Source of the DNA: an uncultured Eubacteriales bacterium
GTDB taxonomy: Bacteria > Bacillota > Clostridia > Christensenellales > CAG-917
DNA: 64,000 nt
Direction: 5' to 3'
NCBI GenBank assembly: GCA_900545885.1
Contig: URAF01000010.1
Span: forward strand, 1 to 64,000
How positions within the stretch are numbered: the first letter of the stretch is position 1; the number at the start of each line of letters is the position of its first letter. Below the pieces are notes generated by a model, which did no database searches, had not been told where the DNA came from, and worked only from the letters and a program-made list of their open reading frames with translations. The position numbers and the translations under genes were made by a program. This document shows positions 1-8,405 of this stretch, piece by piece.

Positions 1-10
1 TCCCGCTCCA
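1..10 (+). tRNA. tRNA-Gly, 3' end only (cut by window edge)
   Basis: The first ten bases, TCCCGCTCCA, match the 3' acceptor strand, discriminator T and CCA of bacterial tRNA-Gly whose 5' strand is GCGGGAG. A longer 18-nt version of the same tRNA tip recurs at 185-202, which supports the reading. The gene body lies outside the window, so the anticodon cannot be seen. Confidence 0.55.
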
Positions 11-290
11 CAAAAATGCGCTCAAACCTGTTGTTCGGACAAAGTCAATCGGCGTACGAACAATATCGGGATGAGGACACGCAGGGTTCGCGTGAACGGA
101 GTGAACCGCCACGAACGCGGAGCAAATACTCCACGAGAACAAGAGAGGAGAGTGCAGTCGGAAAAGTCGGCACAACGTGCGGCTATCCCGTCTCCCGCTC
201 CACAAAAATGCGCTCAAACCTGTTGTTCGGACAAAGTCAATCGGCGTCCGAACAATATCGGGATGAGGACACGCAGGGTTCGCGTGAACG
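1..290 (+). repeat. Two direct repeats of 98 bp, spaced 192 bp, each starting in a tRNA-Gly 3' tip
   Basis: Positions 1-98 and 193-290 are identical except for one base (A at 56, C at 248). The second copy is preceded by eight more bases of tRNA-Gly 3' sequence (185-202 reads as T-arm end, acceptor strand and CCA). The left copy is cut by the window edge, so the repeat may be longer. The simplest view is a tandem duplication of a tRNA 3' end with its flank. No integrase or protein gene lies between the copies. Confidence 0.85.
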
Positions 291-377
291 CAACTTACGG
301 CGTGTAAATCACAATTCCAACCTAAGTCGCATAATATGGGCTTGCGTAAAGTTGTGAGGCGACAGCGACAATATTTT

Positions 378-452
378 GGCACCATAGCCAAGTGGTAAGG
401 CAAAGGTCTGCAAAACCTTCATTCTCCAGTTCAAGTCTGGATGGTGCCTCCA
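378..452 (+). tRNA. tRNA-Cys (GCA)
   Basis: 75 nt including an encoded CCA. The acceptor strands GGCACCA (378-384) and TGGTGCC (442-448) pair fully, the discriminator is T449, and CCA is 450-452. The anticodon loop CTGCAAA places GCA at 410-412. The T-loop TTCAAGT is present. Part of a tRNA array with tRNA-Gly upstream and tRNA-Leu downstream. Confidence 0.95.
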
Positions 453-457
453 AAAGC

Positions 458-489
458 AAAGGCGGTATCAGCAGATGCCGCCTTTGACT
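458..489 (+). terminator. Hairpin after tRNA-Cys
   Basis: A 12-bp stem (458-469 with 474-485, one G-T pair) closes an AGCA loop. There is no clear T-run, so it may be a processing or partial termination hairpin rather than a strong terminator. Confidence 0.5.
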
Positions 490-546
490 TACAACCGAAA
501 AACAAAATTCGGGATAAGGAAATCAAACCTCAACGAATATTTATAT

Positions 547-570
547 GCCGAGATGGCGGAATTGGCAGGC
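547..570 (+). pseudogene. 5' fragment of tRNA-Leu
   Basis: Bases 547-570 repeat the acceptor 5' strand, D-stem and D-loop of the intact tRNA-Leu that starts at 642, with two differences (A for G at the fifth base, G for A near the end). No anticodon arm, T-arm or CCA follows. Its GCCGAGA start would pair perfectly with the TCTCGGC 3' strand of the intact gene, whereas that gene's own GCCGGGA makes a G-T pair. This suggests a duplication of the 5' end. Confidence 0.7.
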
Positions 571-641
571 GAGGAACGGATGTTCCCGGCGCCTGCGCAA
601 ACCCGACACGCACATACAACCCACAACACAAATATAAATAA

Positions 642-728
642 GCCGGGATGGCGGAATTGGCAGACGCAAGGGACTTAAAATCCCTCGAAGGTGACTTCAT
701 ATCGGTTCGAGCCCGATTCTCGGCACCA
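642..728 (+). tRNA. tRNA-Leu (TAA)
   Basis: 87 nt with a long variable arm typical of class II tRNAs. The acceptor GCCGGGA (642-648) pairs with TCTCGGC (718-724) with one G-T pair, the discriminator is A725 and CCA is 726-728. The anticodon stem AGGGA/TCCCT encloses loop CTTAAAA, giving anticodon TAA. The T-loop GTTCGAG is present. Confidence 0.95.
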
Positions 729-758
729 ATAAGCCCTCACGCAGGTGAGGGCTTATTA
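728..758 (+). terminator. Terminator after the tRNA array
   Basis: A 13-bp perfect stem (728-740 with 745-757) closes a GCAG loop and starts at the last base of tRNA-Leu. The T-run is short. It separates the tRNA array from the signal peptidase gene. Confidence 0.8.
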
Positions 759-759
759 A

Positions 760-787
760 TTGAAAGTATGTACGCTGTGACTAGAAT
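760..787 (+). promoter_or_regulatory. Probable promoter of the signal peptidase gene
   Basis: TTGAAA (760-765), 16-bp spacer, TAGAAT (782-787), about 45 bp upstream of the start codon. A second, weaker TAAAGT at 823-828 lies just 7 nt before the alternative GTG start at 836. Confidence 0.45.
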
Positions 788-838
788 ATAAAACCATAGC
801 TTTAACTTGCAAAATAATGCGATAAAGTACGGATTGTG

Positions 839-1477
839 ATGATTGGAAAGAGTTTTTCTAAAAGAAACGATTTGCCCGTGTGGTACAGGATTTTTTCGGC
901 GGCTATGTCGGCGATAGCCGTTGTCGTCGTGTTTTTCTCTTTGAGCATTGTTGTAATCACGAACGCAAGTAAAGCGGGGAACAGCATTTTCGGGTACACT
1001 TTTCTTCAAGTTTTGTCGGACAGTATGAGCCCCGAGTTCGAACGTGGGGACGTCATCGTTGCACAAGGCTATAACGGAGAAACTTTGTCGGTCGGGGACG
1101 TTGTAGTGTTCGTTGCTCCGTCGGGAGCAAACCAAGGCAAGACCGTAACACACAGAATAGTCGAAGTGCTGAACTACGGAGAGAACGTGAAGTATCGCAC
1201 CAAAGGCGACGCGGCGCAGTTTGCCGACAGTTGGGAATTGTCCGCGCAGGATATAAAAGCCGTGTATATCAAAGTTATGCCGTTCATAACGCAGGCGTCG
1301 GAGTTTGCAGGGTCGTCCGCGGGTAAGGGCGTTATGATTGCATTGCCGCTTGTTTTCCTTGTCGCCGTGTTTGCGGTCGACTCTTTTGCCGCTTCAAAAC
1401 TCCGTGAATCCGCAAAAAAGGCGGAAAACAATCCGACTAATTCCGAAAACGGAGAACACTCTTCGGATAATAGGTAG
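839..1477 (+). CDS. sipW: Signal peptidase I, SipW (ER-type) family
   Basis: Cleaves signal peptides of exported proteins at the outer face of the membrane. The 212-residue protein has an N-terminal membrane segment (about residues 18-42), the catalytic serine motif SDSMSP, GDVVVF, then THRIVEV, where His replaces the lysine general base of ordinary bacterial signal peptidases. This marks the S26B/SipW class. A TKGDA box and a second membrane segment near residues 165-185 follow, then a hydrophilic tail. ATG 839 is preceded by an in-frame GTG at 836, and neither has a clear Shine-Dalgarno. SipW enzymes usually process a few special substrates (for example TasA-like matrix proteins) encoded nearby, but none is seen here, so the substrate is unknown. 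Confidence 0.85.
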   Translation: MIGKSFSKRNDLPVWYRIFSAAMSAIAVVVVFFSLSIVVITNASKAGNSIFGYTFLQVLSDSMSPEFERGDVIVAQGYNGETLSVGDVVVFVAPSGANQGKTVTHRIVEVLNYGENVKYRTKGDAAQFADSWELSAQDIKAVYIKVMPFITQASEFAGSSAGKGVMIALPLVFLVAVFAVDSFAASKLRESAKKAENNPTNSENGEHSSDNR

Positions 1478-1659
1478 AAAACCCGTCGGATAAACAGGCA
1501 AATTAGTGCGTTCCGAAGTTTTGTTTCGGTCTGCAATAAGTCGTTCATATCTGCCTGTTATAGCGTGTTTTCCGCAGAGTACACGGCAGAAAGAAAATTC
1601 GTTTTCGGAAATGAGTTTCGGTGCAAGGTTTATAATATTAGCGTTTTGTATTTCGGCTG

Positions 1660-1688
1660 TTGCCTTTTGCCGCCGTTTATGGTAAACT
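1660..1688 (+). promoter_or_regulatory. Possible promoter of comM-dprA-topA
   Basis: TTGCCT (1660-1665), 17-bp spacer, TAAACT (1683-1688), followed by an AT-rich leader to the comM ribosome binding site. The rest of the 243-bp gap 1478-1720 holds no recognisable gene. Confidence 0.35.
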
Positions 1689-1720
1689 CATTTAATATAT
1701 AATATATATTGAGGTTTCCG

Positions 1721-3247
1721 ATGCTTGCCAGCGTTAAAAGTTTTGCACTCGAAGGCTTGGACGGCTATGCGGTCGACGTGGAAGTCGACGTCAACAGCGG
1801 GTTGCCTGCCGTGGAAACGGTGGGACTTGCTTCCACTGCCACCAAAGAGTCCAAAGAGAGAGTGCGCGCCGCAATCAAAAATAGCGGTTTTCCTTATCCA
1901 ATGAAGCGCATTACGGTCAATCTCGCTCCCGCCGATACCAAAAAGGAAGGCGCGGCGCTGGATTTGCCTATTGCCGTGGGACTGCTTGTCTGCGCGGAAG
2001 CCGTTGTCACCGACAAGTACAAGGATTTCGTTTTTGTCGGTGAACTTGCGCTCAACGGTTCGTTGCGGCACGTCAACGGCATTATGCCGTTGCTCATTTC
2101 GGCAATGCAACAGGGCAGAAGGAATTTCGTACTTCCGTCGGCAAACGCCACGGAAGCGGGATACATAGACGGCATCAACGTTTATGCAATGGATACGTTG
2201 CGTGACGTTGTCGATTTTCTCAACGGCGCAGAAGCCTCACCCGTTCAAAAGCACGGGTTTGTCGCGGCGGGAACCGCGTCCGCGTACGACGTGGATTTCA
2301 GCGACGTAAAAGGACAGGCTGTTGCCAAACGCGCGTTGGAAATCGCCGTTGCGGGCGGGCATAACGTTCTTATGTCGGGACCTCCAGGTGCGGGAAAAAC
2401 GATGCTTGCAAAATGCGTTCCGACCATAATGCCCGATATGACTTTCGAAGAAGCCGTCGAAGTCACCAAAATTCACAGCGTTGCGGGCATTCTGGACAGT
2501 TCGGTGGGAATTGTCAACGCACGTCCGTTCCGCACTCCGCATCATACGGCAACCGTTGCCGCGCTGATAGGCGGCGGACAGAAAGCGCGTCCGGGTGAAG
2601 TAAGCCTTGCGCACAACGGCGTACTTTTCCTTGACGAAATGCCAGAGTACAGCCGTCATACGCTGGAAACTTTGCGGCAGCCGCTCGAAGACAAAAAAGT
2701 TACCATTGCTCGCGCAATGCGTTCCGTCGAATATCCTGCGGATTTTATGTTGGTTGCAAGTATGAACCCTTGTCCCTGCGGGAATTTCGGTTCGCGCACC
2801 AACGCGTGCACCTGTACTGCGGCGCAGATACACGCTTATATGTCCAAACTCAGCGGTCCGTTGCTTGACAGGATAGACCTGCACGTCGAAGTCGACGGCG
2901 TGGAGTACGCGGAACTCCGCGGCGGCGAAAAGGGCGATACGTCCGAAACAATAAAAAAGCGCGTCGAAGCCGCAAGGGCAATTCAGCGCAAGCGGTTTGA
3001 AGGGCGCGGAATACTCACCAATTCGCGAATGGGCGCAAAGGAAATAGAGTTGTATTGCGCTGTCGGAGAGGACGGCGAACGGCTTTTGAAAAAGGCTTTC
3101 GACAAAATGGGATTGACTGCGCGCGCAACAACGCGTATTCTGAAAGTCGCGCGTACGATTGCCGACCTTGACGGGTGCGCGGATATTTCGCCAGCTCACC
3201 TTGCGGAAGCGATACAGTACCGCAACGTCGAGAAAAAGAGGTTCTGA
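1721..3247 (+). CDS. comM: YifB/ComM family AAA+ ATPase (Mg-chelatase-like)
   Basis: ComM-type helicases promote branch migration during natural transformation. The 508-residue protein has the N-terminal ChlI-like domain (about 20-145), Walker A GPPGAGKT (220-227), Walker B VLFLDEM (301-307), a Cys cluster NPCPCGN with TNACTC downstream (around 348-365), and a C-terminal Mg-chelatase helical domain. An in-frame TTG at 1709 exists, but ATG 1721 has GAGG at the right distance and gives the usual N-terminus. Its stop overlaps the dprA start by one base, so the pair is translationally coupled, a standard comM-dprA arrangement. Confidence 0.92.
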   Translation: MLASVKSFALEGLDGYAVDVEVDVNSGLPAVETVGLASTATKESKERVRAAIKNSGFPYPMKRITVNLAPADTKKEGAALDLPIAVGLLVCAEAVVTDKYKDFVFVGELALNGSLRHVNGIMPLLISAMQQGRRNFVLPSANATEAGYIDGINVYAMDTLRDVVDFLNGAEASPVQKHGFVAAGTASAYDVDFSDVKGQAVAKRALEIAVAGGHNVLMSGPPGAGKTMLAKCVPTIMPDMTFEEAVEVTKIHSVAGILDSSVGIVNARPFRTPHHTATVAALIGGGQKARPGEVSLAHNGVLFLDEMPEYSRHTLETLRQPLEDKKVTIARAMRSVEYPADFMLVASMNPCPCGNFGSRTNACTCTAAQIHAYMSKLSGPLLDRIDLHVEVDGVEYAELRGGEKGDTSETIKKRVEAARAIQRKRFEGRGILTNSRMGAKEIELYCAVGEDGERLLKKAFDKMGLTARATTRILKVARTIADLDGCADISPAHLAEAIQYRNVEKKRF

Positions 3248-4326
3248 TGAACGGTAGCGACATTGACAGCAGAGCGTTGCTTGCATTGCAACGGTCGGAG
3301 AAAATCTCTCTGAAAAAGAAAGAGTATCTGTTCGGCGCGGTGGAATGTCCGTCCGAACTGTTTTCTCCGTCGTGCGCCAAGTTGCTCGATACCGTGCTCG
3401 GAGAAGTTGCAGACGAAGTGCGCGGGTTTTATCGGGAGTCGGACGATTTTCTCGAAACGCTGTCGCGCAAGAACATATCGTACGTAACCAGGCTTGACGA
3501 CGAGTATCCGCAGTTGCTTGCCGAAACGGAGTTTGCGCCGCTCGTGTTGTTCGCAAAGGGCAGGATTTCTTTGCTCGGGACGGACAGCATTGCGATTGTC
3601 GGCACCAGAAAACCGACGAGGTACGGTCTTAAACTTGCAGACGAGTTCGCAAGAGAACTCGGACACGCGGGATTTACGGTTGTGTCGGGGTTTGCGAGAG
3701 GTATAGACTCCGCGGCTCACAAGGCTTGCGCCGAATGCGGCTATCCGACCGTAGCGGTGTTCGGGTGCGGCGTGGACGTATGTTATCCTGCGGAAAACCG
3801 CGCTCTTTACGACGCGATTCTTGCAAGCGGCGGATTGATTGTTTCGGAATATGCGCCGGGTGTTCGTCCCGCGCAGTACCGTTTTCCCGACCGCAACCGC
3901 ATAATCAGCGGACTGTCCAAAGGCGTGTTTCTTCCCGAAGCGGCAAAGAAGAGCGGGTCGCTTATCACTCTCAACCTCGCGCTCGAACAGAACAGGGACG
4001 TTTTCATCGCTCCCGGCAACGTGTTTTCTCCCGAAAGCGAAGGTTGCAATCATCTGTTAAAGTCAATACCGCACGCGCTTACTCTGTCGCCCGAGGATAT
4101 ACTCGACCATTACAGAATATCCTACGTGAGTAAGGAAAAAGAGCCCGTGCAACTTGGCATTGCGGAAACCGCCGTTGCCGAAGCGTTGCACGACGGCGAA
4201 AAACATTTCGAAGAACTGCTTGCCGCGACTGAAATGTCGGCGGCGGAACTGTCCACTTTGCTTGTCAACCTCGAACTTGCAAGCGTTGTGGAACATACAG
4301 GCGGAAACTATTACAGCTTGTGCTGA
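3247..4326 (+). CDS. dprA: DNA processing protein DprA
   Basis: DprA loads RecA on incoming single-stranded DNA during transformation. 359 residues. An N-terminal helical region precedes the Rossmann-like core with IAIVGTRKPT (116-125), SGFARGID (147-154), GCGVDVCYP (173-181), FPDRNRIISG (213-222) and SGSLIT (236-241). The C-terminal part after residue 290 fits the winged-helix DprA_WH domain. ATG 3247 follows AGAGG and overlaps the comM stop. Together with comM this suggests competence capacity, although other competence genes are not in the window. Confidence 0.93.
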   Translation: MNGSDIDSRALLALQRSEKISLKKKEYLFGAVECPSELFSPSCAKLLDTVLGEVADEVRGFYRESDDFLETLSRKNISYVTRLDDEYPQLLAETEFAPLVLFAKGRISLLGTDSIAIVGTRKPTRYGLKLADEFARELGHAGFTVVSGFARGIDSAAHKACAECGYPTVAVFGCGVDVCYPAENRALYDAILASGGLIVSEYAPGVRPAQYRFPDRNRIISGLSKGVFLPEAAKKSGSLITLNLALEQNRDVFIAPGNVFSPESEGCNHLLKSIPHALTLSPEDILDHYRISYVSKEKEPVQLGIAETAVAEALHDGEKHFEELLAATEMSAAELSTLLVNLELASVVEHTGGNYYSLC

Positions 4327-4337
4327 AAGGAGAATAA

Positions 4338-6482
4338 ATGAAACAACTTATCATTGTCGAGTCCCCCTCCAAGGCAAAGACCATTCAGAAGTATCTGGGT
4401 GGCGACGTTGCCGTGCTTGCCTCGAAAGGGCACGTGTGCGATTTGCCGCAGAGAACGCTGGGAATCGATATAGAAGACGGTTTCAAACCGCAGTACATCG
4501 TGACGCCCGACAAGGAAGAAACGATTAAAAAACTTTCGCAGGCGGTCAAAAAATACGAAAAAGTCTATCTCGCAACCGACCCGGACCGCGAAGGCGAAGC
4601 AATCAGCTGGCACCTCAAAAACACCCTCGGAATTCAGGGTGACAAGGTGCGTATCGAGTTCAACGAAATATCTCCGAAAGCCGTGCGTGCGGCTATGGAA
4701 AATCCGCGAGAAATCGATATGAATCTCGTGGATTCGCAACAGGCGCGCCGCGTGCTCGACAGACTTGTGGGCTACAAGATTTCGCCCATACTTTCGCGCA
4801 AAATCAAATCTGGCAAGAAAACGGGATTGTCGGCGGGACGAGTTCAGTCCGCCGCGCTCAAAATGATTGTCGACCGCGAAAACGAAATACGCGAATTCAA
4901 ACCCGAAGAGTATTGGAACATCGCTGCCATGCTTGCAAAGGACGGTGCAAAACGCACCAAAGCAAACATTTTCAAGGCGGCGTTCAACGATATAAACGGC
5001 GACAAACACAAAGTCGTAAACGGCGACGAAGCGGGCAGAATTACCGCTAAAATGCGTGCGGCGGAGTATGTTGTCGACGAAGTCAAAAAGAGCGTCAGCA
5101 CCACAAAACCCGCGCCTCCGTTCACAACGAGTACGTTGCAGCAGGAAGCCAACCACAAGCTCAATATGACTGCGGACAAGTCTATCCGCATTGCGCAACA
5201 GCTTTACGAAGGAGTAAACGTCGGAGACGAAGGACTGCACGCGCTCATCACTTACATCAGAACGGACAGCGTCAGAGTTTCTCCCGATTTTGCAAAGAGC
5301 ACTCTCGGGTTCATTGAAGAAAACTACGGCAAGGAGTACGCTCCGTCCACGCCCAACGTTTACAAGACAAGCGACAACGCGCAGGACGCGCACGAAGCAA
5401 TTCGTCCCATATCGCTTGCGCGTACGCCCAAATCCCTCGAAGGCAAAATCGACCGCGACCAGTACAGACTTTACAAACTTATTTACGAGCGTTTCCTTGC
5501 GTCACAGATGAAAAGCGCGCTCTACAACACAATGCGCGTTCACATTCTGGGGGACGACGGAACGGACGAAAAAATGGGTTTTGTCGTCAAAGGCAAGAGC
5601 GTGAAGTTCAAAGGTTTTACGGCGGTTTACACTTCGACGGCGGAAACGGACGAGGACAACGTCGAAATGGACACCATGCCCGACCTCAACGAGGGCGAAA
5701 AACTGTTGCTTGACGACGTGGTCAGCGAACAGAAGTTCACAAAACCTCCCGCGAGATATACGGACGCTACGCTGGTCAAAGCCATGGAAGAAAACGGAAT
5801 AGGACGTCCGAGTACTTACGCGTCCATCATTTCCGTGCTTGCAAAGCGCGAATACACCGAGAAAGAGAACAAGTGCATCAAACCCACGCAACTCGGCGAA
5901 GTCGTTTGCGAATATATGGAAAAGAATTTCCCCGACATAATGAGCCTTAACTTTACGGCAAGGCTGGAAGGGGCACTCGACAAAATCGCCGAAGGCGGTC
6001 AGCAGTGGCAGGAACTCATAGGGGCGTTTTATCCCCGTCTGCAACGCTTCATCGACAGAGCGTACAAAGCGGGCGGCGGCAGCAGACTTCCCGACGAGGA
6101 AAGCGACGTTATCTGCGAAAAATGCGGCGCGAAAATGGTCATCAAGGACGGCAGATACGGAAAGTTCCTTGCCTGTCCCAACTATCCCGATTGCAAGAAC
6201 ATCAAACGGCTTGTCGAAACAGTCGGCAAATGCCCCAAATGCGGCGGCGATATTCTCAAAAAGACGACGAGAACGGGCAAGGTGTTTTACGGTTGCAGCA
6301 ACTATCCGCAATGCGATTTCACGAGTTGGGATTTGCCCGCACCGAAAGCCTGTCCCGATTGCGGGGGAGTTATGCGCGTCGTAAAACGTGACGACAAGAC
6401 GTATTACGCCTGCGTGAACCGCGGCTGCGGACACCGCGAAGCGGTGATAACCGAAACCCCGTCTGTGGGAACGGAACAATGA
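4338..6482 (+). CDS. topA: DNA topoisomerase I (type IA)
   Basis: Relaxes negatively supercoiled DNA through a 5'-phosphotyrosine intermediate. The 714-residue protein starts with the Toprim domain (IVESPSKAKT at 6-15, the acidic DPDREGE at 81-87), has SAGRVQS (165-171) and the active-site tyrosine in ITYIRTDS (Tyr306). The C-terminus carries three topoisomerase zinc-ribbon repeats with CxxC pairs and CPNYP/CSNYP/CVNRGC partners, the usual Firmicutes arrangement. A strong AAGGAG lies 5 nt before the ATG. The stop overlaps trmFO as ATGA. Confidence 0.97.
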   Translation: MKQLIIVESPSKAKTIQKYLGGDVAVLASKGHVCDLPQRTLGIDIEDGFKPQYIVTPDKEETIKKLSQAVKKYEKVYLATDPDREGEAISWHLKNTLGIQGDKVRIEFNEISPKAVRAAMENPREIDMNLVDSQQARRVLDRLVGYKISPILSRKIKSGKKTGLSAGRVQSAALKMIVDRENEIREFKPEEYWNIAAMLAKDGAKRTKANIFKAAFNDINGDKHKVVNGDEAGRITAKMRAAEYVVDEVKKSVSTTKPAPPFTTSTLQQEANHKLNMTADKSIRIAQQLYEGVNVGDEGLHALITYIRTDSVRVSPDFAKSTLGFIEENYGKEYAPSTPNVYKTSDNAQDAHEAIRPISLARTPKSLEGKIDRDQYRLYKLIYERFLASQMKSALYNTMRVHILGDDGTDEKMGFVVKGKSVKFKGFTAVYTSTAETDEDNVEMDTMPDLNEGEKLLLDDVVSEQKFTKPPARYTDATLVKAMEENGIGRPSTYASIISVLAKREYTEKENKCIKPTQLGEVVCEYMEKNFPDIMSLNFTARLEGALDKIAEGGQQWQELIGAFYPRLQRFIDRAYKAGGGSRLPDEESDVICEKCGAKMVIKDGRYGKFLACPNYPDCKNIKRLVETVGKCPKCGGDILKKTTRTGKVFYGCSNYPQCDFTSWDLPAPKACPDCGGVMRVVKRDDKTYYACVNRGCGHREAVITETPSVGTEQ

Positions 6483-7786
6483 AAACAACCGTCAGAATAA
6501 TAGGCGGCGGACTTGCAGGTTGCGAAGCGGCTTTTCAGTTGCTGAAAAGGGGTTTTGCGGTCGAAATGCACGAAATGCGCCCCGAAAAGACGACGGGAGC
6601 CCATTCGGGCGGCGGACTTGCCGAACTTGTATGTTCCAATTCGCTGAAATCCGAGGGCGACGAAACGGCGTCGGGCGCGCTCAAAAAAGAGCTCAAAGCC
6701 CTCGGGTGCAGGTTGCTTGACATAGCGGAAAGAGTGCGCGTGCCGTCGGGCAGTGCGCTTGCGGTGGACAGGGAAGCCTTTTCGGAAGAAGTGCAGAAAG
6801 AACTTTTTGCCGAAGAAGGATTTACGCTTGTACGCGACGAGGTGACGTCTTTGCCCGAAGGTCCCGCAATCGTGGCGACGGGTCCGCTCACATCGCAGCC
6901 CCTTGCCGACGACATCGCAAAAAGAACCGGAAGCAACCGACTGTATTTTTACGACGCGGTCGCACCGATAATCGAATTCGACAGCATAGATATGAACCGC
7001 GCCTATTTCGGTGGAAGATACGGAAAGGGCGGGGACGATTATCTCAATCTGCCGATGAACAAAGAGGAGTACGAAACCTTTTACGAAGCGCTCGTATCCG
7101 CTCAAACCGTAGTGCTCAAAGACTTTGAGCGGCGGGAACTGTTCGAAGGTTGCATGCCCGTCGAAGAACTTGCAAGACGCGGAAAAGACACTATGCGGTT
7201 CGGACCTTTGCGCCCTGTGGGACTTCGCAATCCCGAAACGGGCGAACGGGCGTACGCAGTAGTTCAGATGCGCCGCGAAAACGCCGCGGGGAACTGTTAC
7301 AATCTCGTCGGATTTCAGACAAATCTGACGTTCAAGGAACAAAAACGCGTGTTCAGCCTTATTCCCGCGCTGAAAAACGCAGAGTTCCTGCGTTACGGCG
7401 TTATGCACCGCAACACCTATCTTCAATCGCCCGACGTGCTGGGGGCGGGGTTCTCGTTCAAGGACGGGAAACTGCTTTACGCTGCGGGACAGCTTTGCGG
7501 TGTGGAAGGGTACGTCGAAAGCATAATGAGCGGACTTGTTGCCGCCGTATCGCTTGCGCGTGAGCTCGAAGGAAAGGAAGTCGCAATTCCTCCCGAAACC
7601 ACCGTTACGGGCGCGCTGTGCCGTTATGTGCTCACGCCGTCCGAAAACTTCCAGCCCATGAACGCAAACTTCGGCATTCTGCCGTTTGCGGAGAGCGTAG
7701 GCAAGAAAGACAGAAAAAAATACTATCACGACAGAGCCGTCCGTGATATAATTCAATTTGCCTCGGATACGGGGTATTTGTCCTGA
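6479..7786 (+). CDS. trmFO: Folate-dependent tRNA (uracil-54-C5)-methyltransferase TrmFO
   Basis: Makes ribothymidine at position 54 of tRNA using methylenetetrahydrofolate and FADH2. 435 residues, normal length. The FAD-binding IIGGGLAGCEA lies at 6-16, followed by the family motifs HEMRPEKTTGAH, LVCSNSLKSE, the FGGRYGKGGDDY region, VGFQTNLTF and a C-terminal NFGILP. It overlaps the topA stop by 4 bases, and the topA-trmFO pair is conserved in Firmicutes. In Bacillus xerC follows, but here hslV follows after a 76-bp gap. Confidence 0.96.
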   Translation: MKTTVRIIGGGLAGCEAAFQLLKRGFAVEMHEMRPEKTTGAHSGGGLAELVCSNSLKSEGDETASGALKKELKALGCRLLDIAERVRVPSGSALAVDREAFSEEVQKELFAEEGFTLVRDEVTSLPEGPAIVATGPLTSQPLADDIAKRTGSNRLYFYDAVAPIIEFDSIDMNRAYFGGRYGKGGDDYLNLPMNKEEYETFYEALVSAQTVVLKDFERRELFEGCMPVEELARRGKDTMRFGPLRPVGLRNPETGERAYAVVQMRRENAAGNCYNLVGFQTNLTFKEQKRVFSLIPALKNAEFLRYGVMHRNTYLQSPDVLGAGFSFKDGKLLYAAGQLCGVEGYVESIMSGLVAAVSLARELEGKEVAIPPETTVTGALCRYVLTPSENFQPMNANFGILPFAESVGKKDRKKYYHDRAVRDIIQFASDTGYLS

Positions 7787-7862
7787 CGCGGGCGCGGGGA
7801 AATCCCAATACAGACGCGCGTCGCGCCGTGTAGGCGTAAAGCCCAGTCGGCATAAGGAATAT

Positions 7863-8396
7863 ATGGAATTCAGAGGTACAACCATTTGCGCAGTCAAAAG
7901 AGGCGGCGTCACCGCTGTTGCGGGTGACGGTCAGGTCACTATGGGCGAAAGCGTCATAATGAAAGGCAACGCCGTAAAAGTCAAGCGCATTTACAACGGC
8001 AAAGTGGTCATCGGTTTTGCAGGGTCTGTGTCCGACGCGTTCGCTTTGTCCGAAAAATTCGAAGAAATGTTGCAGAAATACAGCGGAAACCTTATGCGTT
8101 CCGCAGTCGAACTCGCAGAACTCTGGCGCAGTGAAAAAATGTACCGCAAACTCGAAGCGTTGCTTATAGTTGCGGACGCAAATTCGCTTTACATCGTTTC
8201 GGGAAGCGGTGAAGTCATCGAACCCGAAAGCGGAATATGCGCAATCGGAAGCGGCGGAAACTACGCGCTTGCCGCGGCGCGCGCACTTGCGGGTGCAACC
8301 GAACTTTCCGCGGAAGAAATCGCGGTGCGTTCTCTCAAAATCGCGTCCGAACTCTGCGTTTTCACCAACGACCACATCACGGTCGAAACTGTTTAA
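7863..8396 (+). CDS. hslV: HslV (ClpQ) peptidase subunit
   Basis: Threonine peptidase that forms the proteolytic chamber of the HslUV proteasome-like complex. ATG 7863 follows AAGGA and gives 177 residues beginning MEFRGTTICAV. By comparison with the family, Thr6 should be exposed by removal of five residues to act as nucleophile. Conserved AGDGQVT, GFAGSV, KLEALL and AIGSGGNYALAAARAL are present. It sits 9 nt upstream of hslU, the constant operon partner. Upstream in-frame sequence back to 7758 is not family-like and was excluded. Confidence 0.95.
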   Translation: MEFRGTTICAVKRGGVTAVAGDGQVTMGESVIMKGNAVKVKRIYNGKVVIGFAGSVSDAFALSEKFEEMLQKYSGNLMRSAVELAELWRSEKMYRKLEALLIVADANSLYIVSGSGEVIEPESGICAIGSGGNYALAAARALAGATELSAEEIAVRSLKIASELCVFTNDHITVETV

Positions 8397-8405
8397 GGAG
8401 GCACT

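Noticed and set aside
1..730. Integrated element at the tRNA array
   Set aside because: The tRNA tip repeats resemble att sites, but only 94 bp lies between them and no integrase is nearby. Kept as a repeat only.
2237..3556. 439-residue open frame on the - strand inside comM/dprA
   Set aside because: It mirrors two clear family genes on the + strand, has no ribosome binding site and reads as Arg/Cys-rich nonsense. Long antisense frames are common here because of codon bias.
7748..7753. TATAAT inside the trmFO end as a promoter for hslVU
   Set aside because: The -10 is perfect but no acceptable -35 lies at 16-18 bp. It could be chance in an AT-rich stretch.
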